Source: Deltaproteobacteria bacterium UBA2385 (lineage in GTDB: Bacteria; Myxococcota_A; UBA796; UBA2385). Taken from it: a stretch of DNA of 13,336 bases. Under the pieces are notes generated by a model. It searched no databases. It saw only the letters and a list, made by a program, of their open reading frames with translations, and was not told the origin of the DNA. The stretch spans positions 20,643 through 33,978 of the forward strand of contig DDSR01000056.1 of the NCBI GenBank assembly GCA_002343455.1, in the 5' to 3' direction. The position numbers were made by a program, and so were the translations under genes. Of this stretch, positions 1 through 6,900 are shown piece by piece. Position 1 is the first letter of the stretch, and each line of letters opens with the position of its first letter.

Positions 1-1
1 G

Positions 2-721
2 GAGCCGCTGACGCTGCCGAACACCTCCCACCCCCTCTTCGCCCCCTTCGCCCGCGGCGGCCGCTCGGCCTTCGGGCGAGTCGAGCTCAGCCGGGTCTTC
101 ACGATGGACCCCTTCGAGGACGGCGGCGGCGTCGAGACCCTGCTGCGCCTGGAGAGCGGCATCCCGGTGCTGGTCTCGCGCGAGGTAGGGCGCGGGCGGG
201 TGCTGCTGCTGACGACCACCATCGACCTGGGCTGGACCGATCTGCCGCTGCAGGCCGTCTTCATGCCCCTGGTGCAGCGCATCACCGCCTGGCTGGGCGG
301 CGAGGCCGGGGGAGGGGAGGAGCGCCGCAGCGTGCAGGTCGGTGAGACCGTCTCGATCCCCCTGCCCGAAGGCGTGGACGAGGCCAGCGTCGGCGGCCCG
401 CGCGGCCCGGTCCCGGCCCAGGTGCGCAACGGGGCGATCAGCTTCCGGGTCGAGCTGGCCGGCGCCTACATGGTCGAGAGCCCCGGCTCGCCGCCGCTTG
501 CCTGGATCGCCGCCAATGTCGACCCCGAAGAGAGCGATGTGCGGCCTGGCCCCAGCCTCGTCTCGCTCGCCGCCGAGGTCGATCCCGACCGTTATCTGCA
601 GCGCCGGGAGCTCTCCGCCTGGCTGATGCTGGGCGGGCTGGCCCTGGCGCTGCTACAGGCCCTGGTGTCGGGCTTCCGCAGCGAGCCCGGCCCGAGCGAG
701 GAGGTGGCCGGTGTCGCCTGA
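2..721 (+). CDS. BatA-like / glutamine-amidotransferase-like membrane protein, C-terminal part (5' truncated by window)
   Basis: The reading frame is open from base 2 to the TGA at 719-721, so 239 residues are visible and the true start lies upstream; the internal ATG at 104 is not a credible start. The visible part carries the conserved end of BatA-type proteins: a segment ending in GRGRVLLLTTTIDLGWTDLP, the following 'FMPLVQRITAWL' helix, a beta-rich region, and one C-terminal transmembrane helix near residues 203-222 (LSAWLMLGGLALALLQALV). Full-length relatives have two N-terminal membrane helices (BatA domain), a VWA domain and a glutamine-amidotransferase-like domain; those parts are not visible here. 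Bat proteins act at the cytoplasmic membrane, usually with a MoxR ATPase and a DUF58 protein; their biochemical role is poorly defined. The stop overlaps the next gene by 11 bp, which indicates one operon. The family call is fairly sure, the exact function is not. Confidence 0.8.
   Translation, partial: EPLTLPNTSHPLFAPFARGGRSAFGRVELSRVFTMDPFEDGGGVETLLRLESGIPVLVSREVGRGRVLLLTTTIDLGWTDLPLQAVFMPLVQRITAWLGGEAGGGEERRSVQVGETVSIPLPEGVDEASVGGPRGPVPAQVRNGAISFRVELAGAYMVESPGSPPLAWIAANVDPEESDVRPGPSLVSLAAEVDPDRYLQRRELSAWLMLGGLALALLQALVSGFRSEPGPSEEVAGVA
698..705 (+). promoter_or_regulatory. Ribosome binding site fixing the start of the DUF4159 gene
   Basis: GAGGAGGT lies inside the end of the upstream coding region, 5 nt before the GTG at 711. 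It is a near-perfect anti-Shine-Dalgarno match and selects GTG 711, which puts the twin-arginine motif at residues 7-8. Confidence 0.7.
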
Positions 722-1481
722 GTGGACCCGACGAGGCGTGCTCTCTGGAGCCCTGACCGGCGCGCTCGCCGCCAGCCTGCTCCCCCGCCGCGCCCTGGCG
801 TTGGGCGCCGGCAGCCGCATCCGCATCGCCGAGCTGCAGCTCTCGTCGGGCACGACCTCCCGGCCCGAGGCCTGGCGCCGCCTGCTCTACGAGGTGGTCC
901 AGGCCACCAGCGTCGTCTGCGATCCGACCCCGGTCAGCCTCTCGCCGGAGGACCCCGCCCTCTTCGCCCACCCCTTCAGCGTCCTGGTCGGCACCGGCGC
1001 CCTGCCCGAGGTCTCCGACGCCGCCGTCGCCCAGCTCAGCCGCTACCTCAGCTACGGCGGCTTCCTCTTCCTCGACGACGCCAGCGGCAGCCTGGACGGC
1101 GACTTCTCCCGCTCCGCCCGCCGCCTCGCCTCCCGCCTCTTCCCGACCCGCCCGATGGCGCCGCTGCCCGGTGACCACTCGCTGCACCGCGCATTCTTCC
1201 TGATCGACCGGCCCGCCGGCCGCACCGCGCGCGCCTCCGCGCTGGAGGGGGTCACCCTGGGGCCGATCGCCCCCCTCGTCTACTGCGCCGACGACCTCTC
1301 CGGCGCGCTGGACCGGGGCCCCGACGGGCGCGATCGGCACCCGGTCGTCCCGGGGGGCGAGGCGCAGCGCCGCGAGGCCCTCAAGCTGGGCGTCAACCTC
1401 GTCCTGTACTCCCTGACCTCCAACTACAAGCACGACATCGCCCACGTCATGGAGCTGATGCGTGAGGGGAGGCTGGAGTGA
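711..1481 (+). CDS. DUF4159 domain protein with Tat signal peptide
   Basis: A 256-residue protein starting at GTG 711. The N-terminus has a twin-arginine signal (T6-R7-R8-G9-V10-L11-S12), a hydrophobic stretch and a likely cleavage after ALA near residue 31, so export of the folded protein by the Tat pathway is expected. The rest fits DUF4159: an N-terminal 'RIAELQLSSGT' strand, the diagnostic YGGFLFLDDASG segment near residues 115-126, a 'LPGDHSLHRAFFLI' segment, and the C-terminal 'KLGVNLVLYSLTSNYKHD' block. DUF4159 proteins are regularly encoded beside BatA-type and amidotransferase-like membrane proteins; their molecular function is unknown, and I recall the domain being grouped with class I glutamine-amidotransferase-like folds. 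The gene overlaps its upstream neighbour by 11 bp and the downstream gene by 4 bp, implying translational coupling. The family assignment is good; any enzymatic activity is unproven. Confidence 0.88.
   Translation: MSPEWTRRGVLSGALTGALAASLLPRRALALGAGSRIRIAELQLSSGTTSRPEAWRRLLYEVVQATSVVCDPTPVSLSPEDPALFAHPFSVLVGTGALPEVSDAAVAQLSRYLSYGGFLFLDDASGSLDGDFSRSARRLASRLFPTRPMAPLPGDHSLHRAFFLIDRPAGRTARASALEGVTLGPIAPLVYCADDLSGALDRGPDGRDRHPVVPGGEAQRREALKLGVNLVLYSLTSNYKHDIAHVMELMREGRLE
1464..1472 (+). promoter_or_regulatory. Ribosome binding site for the VWA/GATase-like gene
   Basis: GAGGGGAGG lies 5 nt before the GTG at 1478 and inside the end of the DUF4159 gene. It supports the GTGA start/stop overlap as the true junction. 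Confidence 0.65.
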
Positions 1482-3727
1482 GCCTGCTGCTGGGCGAGGG
1501 CCTGGGGAGCCAGGGCGAGCTGTCCTTCACCTTGGGGCCGGCCACGCTGACGGCGCTGGTGGTGGCCGGGGTGCTGGCCTGGCTGCTGGCCTGGTGGACC
1601 GGGCGGCAGGCCCCCTCGGGCTGGCTGCGCCGGGGCGAGCTGCTCTGCTGGGCCCTGGCCCTCGGGGTGCTGGTCTTCGCCCTGGCCGGCCCGGTCTGGA
1701 CCGAGGAGGAGGGACGGATCGAGGAGGGGCGCCTCGTCGTGCTGGTCGACGGCAGCGCCTCGATGGCGGTGCGCGAGAGCGGCGAGGCCCGCGCCGAGCA
1801 GGTCGAGGAGATCCTGGCCCTGCTGGGCCCCGACGTCGACCTGTACAGCTTCGACGAGGAGCTGCGCCCGGGCGCGCCGACCTCCTACACGGGCCGCGGC
1901 AGCGACCTGGGGCTGGCGATCTCCACCCTGGCCGATCGCTACCTGGGCCAGGAGCTACGCGGCGTGGTGCTGATCAGCGACGGCATCGACCGTGGGCCGC
2001 TCAGCGAGGACCTGCAGGCCGCCCGGGAGTCCGGCGGCGACCTGGATGGCCTGCTCCCGCCGCTGGGCGGGCCCCTGACCGTCTACCAGGTCGGCGGCGA
2101 GCAGCGCATCCGCGACAGCGCCGTCGAGGACGTGCTCTCCGGCGGCTTCGCCTTTCTGCGCACCGATGTCAGCCTGCGGGCCGTCGTGCGCGGTCAGCCC
2201 GGCGCCACCCTCGAGGTCAGCCTCTCGCGAGAGGGGCGGGTCGTCGAGAGCAAGCCGGTCCTGCTGGACGCCGAGGGTCGGGGCGAGGTCGGCTTCACCG
2301 TCCGCCCTGTACGAGTGGGTCGCTTCGCCTACGAGGTCAGCATCCCGGTCGAGGAGGACGACGCCGTCCCCGGCAACAACCGCTTCCCGGTGGTCCTGCG
2401 GGTCGTGCGTGATCGGGTCCGGGTCCTGCAGGTCTCCGGCAGCCCCTCCTACGACACCAGCTCCCTGCGGCTCTTCCTGAAGGAGGACCCCAGCGTCGAC
2501 CTCGTCAGCTTCTTCATCCTCCGCACGCAGGAGGACATGATGTCCGGCTGGAGCTCCGAGGAGCTCTCGCTGATCGCCTTCCCCTACGAGCGTCTGTTCA
2601 GCGAGGAGCTGCAGACCTTCGACCTGGTGATCTTCCAGAACTTCGACTACCGGCCCTACTTCTCCTGGGGCAGCGAGTCCCTGCTGGAGAACATCGCCAC
2701 CTATGTCGAGGAGGGCGGCGCCTTCGTGATGACCGGCGGTGATCGCAGCTTTGACCTCGGACAGTACGCCGGGACCCCCCTCTCCCGGGTGCTCCCCGTG
2801 CAGCTGGGGGCGACAGGCCCGACCTCGGACGAGACCCCCTTCCGCCCGGTGCTGACCCCCGCGGGGCGCGCCCACCCTCTGACCCGCCAGGGCGCCACCG
2901 ACGCCGAGACGGACGCCATCTGGCAGCGTCTACCCGAGATGGACGGATACAACATCGTCGCCGGGCTGGCGCCGGACAGCGCCACCCTGCTGGCCCACCC
3001 CAGCGCCACGGTTGGCGGTGCGCCGGCGCCCATCCTGGCGGTGCGCGAGCATGGCCGCGGGCGCAGCATGGCCCTGATGGTCGACTCCTCCTGGCGCTGG
3101 TCCTTCAGCGAGGCCGCCGAGGGCCGCGGCAACCAGGCCTACCTGCGCTTCTGGAAGAACGCGCTGCGCTGGCTGATGGCCGATCCCGAGGACCAGCGGG
3201 TCACCGTCTCGCCCTCGCGGGAGAACGTCCTGGTCGGCGAAGAGCTGCGCATCGTCGTGCGGGCCCGCGACGCTGGCTACCTGCCGCTGGAGGGCGAGCG
3301 CATCGTCGGCACCATCCTCTCGCCAGCAGGCGAGACCACCCCCTTCGAGCTGGACACCGACGCCTCGGGCGAGGCCGTGGTGCTCTTCCAGGGCCAGGAG
3401 CAGGGCGCCCACCGGGTCGAGGCCCGACTGTCTAGCTCCAGCACCATCCGCGGCGAGTCGGTGTTCGCGGTCACCGACCGGGATCCCGAGCTGGTCGAGC
3501 TGGAGGCGCGGCCGCAGCTGCTGCGGGACCTCGCCGCCGCGGCGGGCGACGCCTCGGGCTACCGGGGGCCGGGGGATCGCAGCGGGCCGCTGCTGGACGC
3601 CGACGCGGGGCGGGAGCGGCTGGATCGGCGGGTGCGCTCCTTGTCGGCCGTGCCGCTGGTGGGGCTGCTGTTCGGGCTGCTGGCCAGCGCGGCCTGGTGG
3701 ATGCGACGGCGGGCCGGGGCGCGCTGA
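1478..3727 (+). CDS. Membrane protein with VWA and glutamine-amidotransferase-like domains
   Basis: A 749-residue membrane protein. Two N-terminal transmembrane helices (about 22-40 and 55-72) precede a von Willebrand A domain whose MIDAS motif is intact (D91-G-S93-A-S95), with a later 'VVLISDG' strand typical of VWA folds. A beta-sandwich-like stretch follows (about 225-310). Next is a class I glutamine-amidotransferase-like region (about 312-560) with the family signature VDLVSFFILRTQ, a 'FDLVIFQNFDYRPY' strand and 'EEGGAFVMTGGDRSFDLG'. I see no G-x-C-x-G nucleophile elbow, so amidotransferase catalysis is unlikely. A second extracytoplasmic region (about 580-690) leads to a C-terminal helix (about 725-741) and a basic tail. 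It starts within the stop of the DUF4159 gene (GTGA overlap). Proteins of this layout accompany BatA and DUF4159 in Myxococcota and Planctomycetota and are often annotated simply as glutamine amidotransferase. The role is probably in an envelope complex with MoxR/Bat partners (inference). Confidence 0.85.
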   Translation: MSLLLGEGLGSQGELSFTLGPATLTALVVAGVLAWLLAWWTGRQAPSGWLRRGELLCWALALGVLVFALAGPVWTEEEGRIEEGRLVVLVDGSASMAVRESGEARAEQVEEILALLGPDVDLYSFDEELRPGAPTSYTGRGSDLGLAISTLADRYLGQELRGVVLISDGIDRGPLSEDLQAARESGGDLDGLLPPLGGPLTVYQVGGEQRIRDSAVEDVLSGGFAFLRTDVSLRAVVRGQPGATLEVSLSREGRVVESKPVLLDAEGRGEVGFTVRPVRVGRFAYEVSIPVEEDDAVPGNNRFPVVLRVVRDRVRVLQVSGSPSYDTSSLRLFLKEDPSVDLVSFFILRTQEDMMSGWSSEELSLIAFPYERLFSEELQTFDLVIFQNFDYRPYFSWGSESLLENIATYVEEGGAFVMTGGDRSFDLGQYAGTPLSRVLPVQLGATGPTSDETPFRPVLTPAGRAHPLTRQGATDAETDAIWQRLPEMDGYNIVAGLAPDSATLLAHPSATVGGAPAPILAVREHGRGRSMALMVDSSWRWSFSEAAEGRGNQAYLRFWKNALRWLMADPEDQRVTVSPSRENVLVGEELRIVVRARDAGYLPLEGERIVGTILSPAGETTPFELDTDASGEAVVLFQGQEQGAHRVEARLSSSSTIRGESVFAVTDRDPELVELEARPQLLRDLAAAAGDASGYRGPGDRSGPLLDADAGRERLDRRVRSLSAVPLVGLLFGLLASAAWWMRRRAGAR

Positions 3728-3788
3728 GCTCTGGCGGGTGGCCGTCTGTCCCACACCGATCGGGCGAATGGCTCCAGTGCGCCCTCTA

Positions 3789-3817
3789 CCGGCGCCTCTC
3801 GATCAGCGAGGCGCTGG
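3789..3817 (+). terminator. Stem-loop, candidate transcription end of the Bat-type operon
   Basis: CCGGCGCCTC (3789-3798) pairs with GAGGCGCTGG (3808-3817) around a 9-nt loop, giving a 10-bp stem with one G-U wobble. It begins 61 nt after the stop of the VWA gene. No run of T follows; the next bases are CCCCATTGGGG, itself a tiny hairpin. It could therefore be a non-canonical or Rho-assisted terminator, or an mRNA 3'-end stabiliser. The pairing is visible; the function is inferred. Confidence 0.45.
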
Positions 3818-3849
3818 CCCCATTGGGGGAGGAGCCCGCTGCCCCCCGA

Positions 3850-3885
3850 ATCCACCCGCAATAGCACCCGATCCACCCCCAATAG
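3850..3885 (+). repeat. Two 15-bp direct repeats, 21-bp period (possible activator-binding sites)
   Basis: ATCCACCCGCAATAG (3850-3864) and ATCCACCCCCAATAG (3871-3885) differ at one base and are 21 bp apart start to start, which is two helical turns, so both copies would face the same side of the DNA. They sit about 93-128 bp upstream of the start site predicted from the -24/-12 element, the usual distance for bacterial enhancer-binding protein sites. The repeats are seen directly; their binding role is inferred. Confidence 0.5.
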
Positions 3886-3895
3886 ACTCCGCCCC

Positions 3896-3912
3896 CGGAC
3901 AATTTCCGTCCG
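3896..3912. repeat. Short inverted repeat CGGAC-N7-GTCCG
   Basis: CGGAC at 3896-3900 and GTCCG at 3908-3912 form a perfect 5-bp dyad around the A/T-rich centre AATTTCC. It lies between the direct repeats and the sigma-54-like element. It could be an operator half-site pair or chance; dyads this short are common in such GC-rich DNA. Confidence 0.3.
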
Positions 3913-3951
3913 TGCGCTGAAACGACGACGCGCTAAGCCCCTTGTCCCGTG

Positions 3952-3967
3952 TGGCATGCTCCTTGCC
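3952..3967 (+). promoter_or_regulatory. Candidate sigma-54 (RpoN) -24/-12 promoter for the alpha-2-macroglobulin/pbpC operon
   Basis: TGGCATGCTCCTTGCC matches the sigma-54 consensus TGGCACG-N4-TTGCW with the invariant GG (3953-3954) and GC (3965-3966) at the correct spacing; the differences are T for C in the -24 box and C for A/T at the last base. With C3966 as -12, transcription would start near 3978, leaving an 18-nt leader that contains the Shine-Dalgarno sequence GAGG at 3987-3990 and ends at ATG 3996. The fit of promoter, leader and start codon raises confidence above that of the motif alone. The competing reading, a degenerate sigma-70 -10 element in the same bases, scores poorly and has no -35 box at the right spacing. 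Confidence 0.5.
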
Positions 3968-3986
3968 CCAGGCTGCCGCATCTCCC

Positions 3987-3990
3987 GAGG
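3987..3990 (+). promoter_or_regulatory. Ribosome binding site selecting ATG 3996
   Basis: GAGG lies 5 nt before ATG 3996. No comparable signal precedes the in-frame TTG at 3942 or GTG at 3951, which also overlap the candidate promoter. It therefore decides the start of the alpha-2-macroglobulin gene. Confidence 0.6.
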
Positions 3991-3995
3991 TCTTC

Positions 3996-6900
3996 ATGCG
4001 CACCCCCGCTTCGCACCCGCTCGCCCGTCCTTGCCTGGCCCTCATGGGATTGCTCTGGTTGGCTGCTCCGCTCGCCTGCAAGCGTGACCCTGCACCGGCC
4101 GGCCCCTCCGATGAGAGCACCTCGGACGTCTCCGACGCCCACCCCGACGATCCCCTGGGCGTCGTGCTCCGCGCGGTCGGCGCCGCGGGCGAGACCCCAC
4201 AGTCCCTGGTGATCCAGGGCGACCAGGACCTCTGGCCCGACGAGCTGGCCGACGGCAAGGCGCTGGACGGCACCACCCTGCGCTTCGAGCCGGCGGTGGA
4301 CGGCCTGCTGAACATCGACGACCGTCGCACCCTCTCCTTCCTACCCAGCCAGGGCTTCCGCCCGGCCACGCAGTACACGGCCACGTTGGACACGCTGGCC
4401 GTGCTCGACGCGGTGCACAGCCCGCCGGTCGCGGACGCCTGGAGCCTGTCGTTCACGACCCCGCCGCTGGCCCTGGTCCGGGTGGCGGCCCGCCAGCGGG
4501 ATCGGGTCGCTGGCAGCGCCGAGATCGACCTCGTCTTCAACGCGCCGGTCGACCCCAGCAAGGTGGGCCCGCTGGTCTCGGTGATGGCCGGCTCGACCGA
4601 GCTGAAGCCCAGCGTGCTGATGGCCGACAGCCAGGGCCGCACGGTGCGGGTGCAGGTCAAGGATCCCTCCCTCAGCCAGGAGCAGGTGCAGCTCGATCTC
4701 GTGCTCGATGCGGGCACCCCCTGGGCCTGGGACCCGGCCCTGACCGCGGCCGCCGGCACGGGCAGCGTGACCTTGCGCGACGGGCAGCCGGTCGAGATCC
4801 TGGCCGTCAACGTGAAGGAGGGCTCCTCGGGCTACTACGTCGACGTCGTCTGCCGGGACTCGGCCGTCAGCGGCAGCCGCTGGTACTGGGACCGCGACAC
4901 CTGGGACGGCTACGACGTCTCGACCCGCTGCCTGCTGGACGCCGACCTCGCCAGCTCGGTCGTCACCCTCAACGGCAAGCCCGCCACCATCGCCGAGGGC
5001 GGCGGCGGCTTCCGGGTCTTCGGCGAGCTGCCGCAGGGACCGGCCACGCTGCGCATCGACGCCGGGGCCCGCACGGTCGACGGTGGCGTGCTGCTCACCG
5101 CGTACGAGGCCGAGTTCGAGGTCGCCCGCCGCACCCCGCGGATCTCCTTCACCTCCCGCGGGCGCTACCTGCCTCGGCAGGCCTGGAGCAACCTCGCCGT
5201 CGACCACCTCAACGTCGAGAAGGCCACGGTCCTGGTCCGGCACGTGCCTCCCCAGAACCTGGCCTTCTGGCTCTCGGGTGAAGAGCGGGCCGATCAGCGC
5301 ACCTCCAACCTGGTCCTCGAGCAGGAGATCGCGCTGGACGGGCCGGTCGACACGCTGAAGACCTCCTGGATCGACATCGCCTCGATGCTGCCCGATGCCG
5401 AGCGCGGGGTCTACGAGATCACCGTCCGAGGCGGCTCCCGCGAGGCCAGCAGCCGGCTGCTGCTGACCGATATGCAGCTGATCGCCAAGCGGGCCGAGAC
5501 GCCGGTCGGCGGCGACTTCCCGACCCAGGTCTGGGGCTGGGCCCTGGGGATGATGGACAACGCCCCGCTGTCGGGGGTCGAGCTCAAGCTGATCCGCCCC
5601 AGCGGGCAGGCCGTGGCGGTCTGCCGCACGGACTCGTCCGGCGGCTGCCTGCTGTCGGTGCCGGATCCGGGCGTCGACCCTACCGAGCCGATCGCCATCA
5701 TCGCCCAGCGTGGCGAGGACCTCAGCTACCTGCGCTTCGCCGATGTGATCGTCCGGCCCGAGGGCGATGTCTCCGGCCTGCCCTACCAGGACGAGACCCC
5801 CTACCAGGCGGCGGTCTGGACCGACCGGGGGGTCTATCGGCCCGGCGACACGGCCCACCTCGCGGCGGTCGTGCGCGAGCGTGGCTTCGGCGCCCCCGAG
5901 AAGCCCGTCCCTGTGGTGTTGCGGGTGTCGGACCCGCAGCAGCGCGAGGTGCGCAAGCAGGTCATCTCGACGAACGACGCCGGCGCGCTGGCGATGGACA
6001 TCCCCTTCGCCGACTTCGCCACGACGGGGACCTGGTCGGTGACCCTCCAGGTTGCCAACCAGACCGTGGGCCAGCAGAGCTTCAGCGTCGAGGAGTTCGT
6101 CCCCGAGCGGCTCGCCGTGGACGCCTCCGTACCGGATTCCAGCCGCGGCGCCGGCTACCTCGCCACCGAGCCCGTCCCGGTGGAGGTCTCGGCCCGCTGG
6201 CTGTTCGGCGGGCAGGCCGGCGGCAGCCGGGTCGAGGTCGAGTGCGAGCTGGTGGCCGCTCCGTTCCAGCCACAGGCCGGAGCGGTCGACACCTCCTCCG
6301 GACGCTGGGCCTACGGCCTCTCGATGATCGATGACCGGCCGCTGAGCGCCTTCGCGCTCGGTCGCATCGAGGAGCGCCTGGACGAAGACGGCGCCGGCAG
6401 CTTCCGCTGCCCCGAGCCCCAGGGCAGCGTCTCGTCGCTGGGCTCGGCCCGCTTGCAGGCCCGGGTGCGGGTCTTCGAGGGCGACAGCGGCCGCAGCACG
6501 CTTCAGACGGCCAGCGTCCCGGTGCATCCCGCTCCCTACTACATCGGCCTCGCCAGCAAGGTCGACCAGGCCCGCGAGGGCGACCCCATCCCGGTCCAGG
6601 GCCGCATCGTGGACTGGGGCGGCAAGGTGGACACCGCCTCGATCACCTCGGTCGAGGTGCGTCTGTATCGCTTGGAGATGGAGTACAGCTGGATCTGGGA
6701 CGAGGGGTCCGACGACACCGTCTACCGACGGATGCGCCGTCGGGTGCTCGAACACCAGGCGCAGGTGCCGGTCAAGAACGGTGAGTTCACCGTGGACCTT
6801 CAGGCCAGCGGCTCGGGCTCGGGCTGGCTGGTCGAGGCTCGGGCGGGCGACGCGCGGACCGAGCGCTTGATCGAGGGCCAGAACCAGGAGTGGTACTGGG

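Larger units (their letters stand above)
3728..3995 (+). other. 268-bp intergenic region between the Bat-type operon and the alpha-2-macroglobulin operon
   Basis: No credible gene lies here. The region visibly holds a stem-loop (3789-3817), a pair of direct repeats (3850-3885), a short inverted repeat (3896-3912), a sigma-54-like promoter (3952-3967) and a Shine-Dalgarno sequence (3987-3990). It is noticeably richer in A/T in its second half than the flanking coding DNA. A 60-codon proline-rich reading frame at 3738-3920 has no ribosome binding site and is judged spurious. Confidence 0.75.

Noticed and set aside
104..721. ATG 104 as the start of a complete small gene
   Set aside because: The frame is open back to base 2 and the translated upstream residues continue the same family domain, so this is a truncated larger gene.
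1462..2412. Second + strand open frame of 316 codons overlapping the VWA gene
   Set aside because: Arg/Gly/Ala/Pro-rich out-of-frame translation of the VWA gene, with no recognisable domain.
3738..3920. 60-codon frame in the intergenic gap
   Set aside because: Proline-rich, no Shine-Dalgarno, non-ATG start, and overlaps the stem-loop and direct repeats.
3942..3995. Upstream TTG 3942 or GTG 3951 as the start of the alpha-2-macroglobulin gene
   Set aside because: It has no ribosome binding site, would overlap the candidate promoter, and would put 18 unneeded residues before a good signal sequence; ATG 3996 has GAGG at proper spacing.
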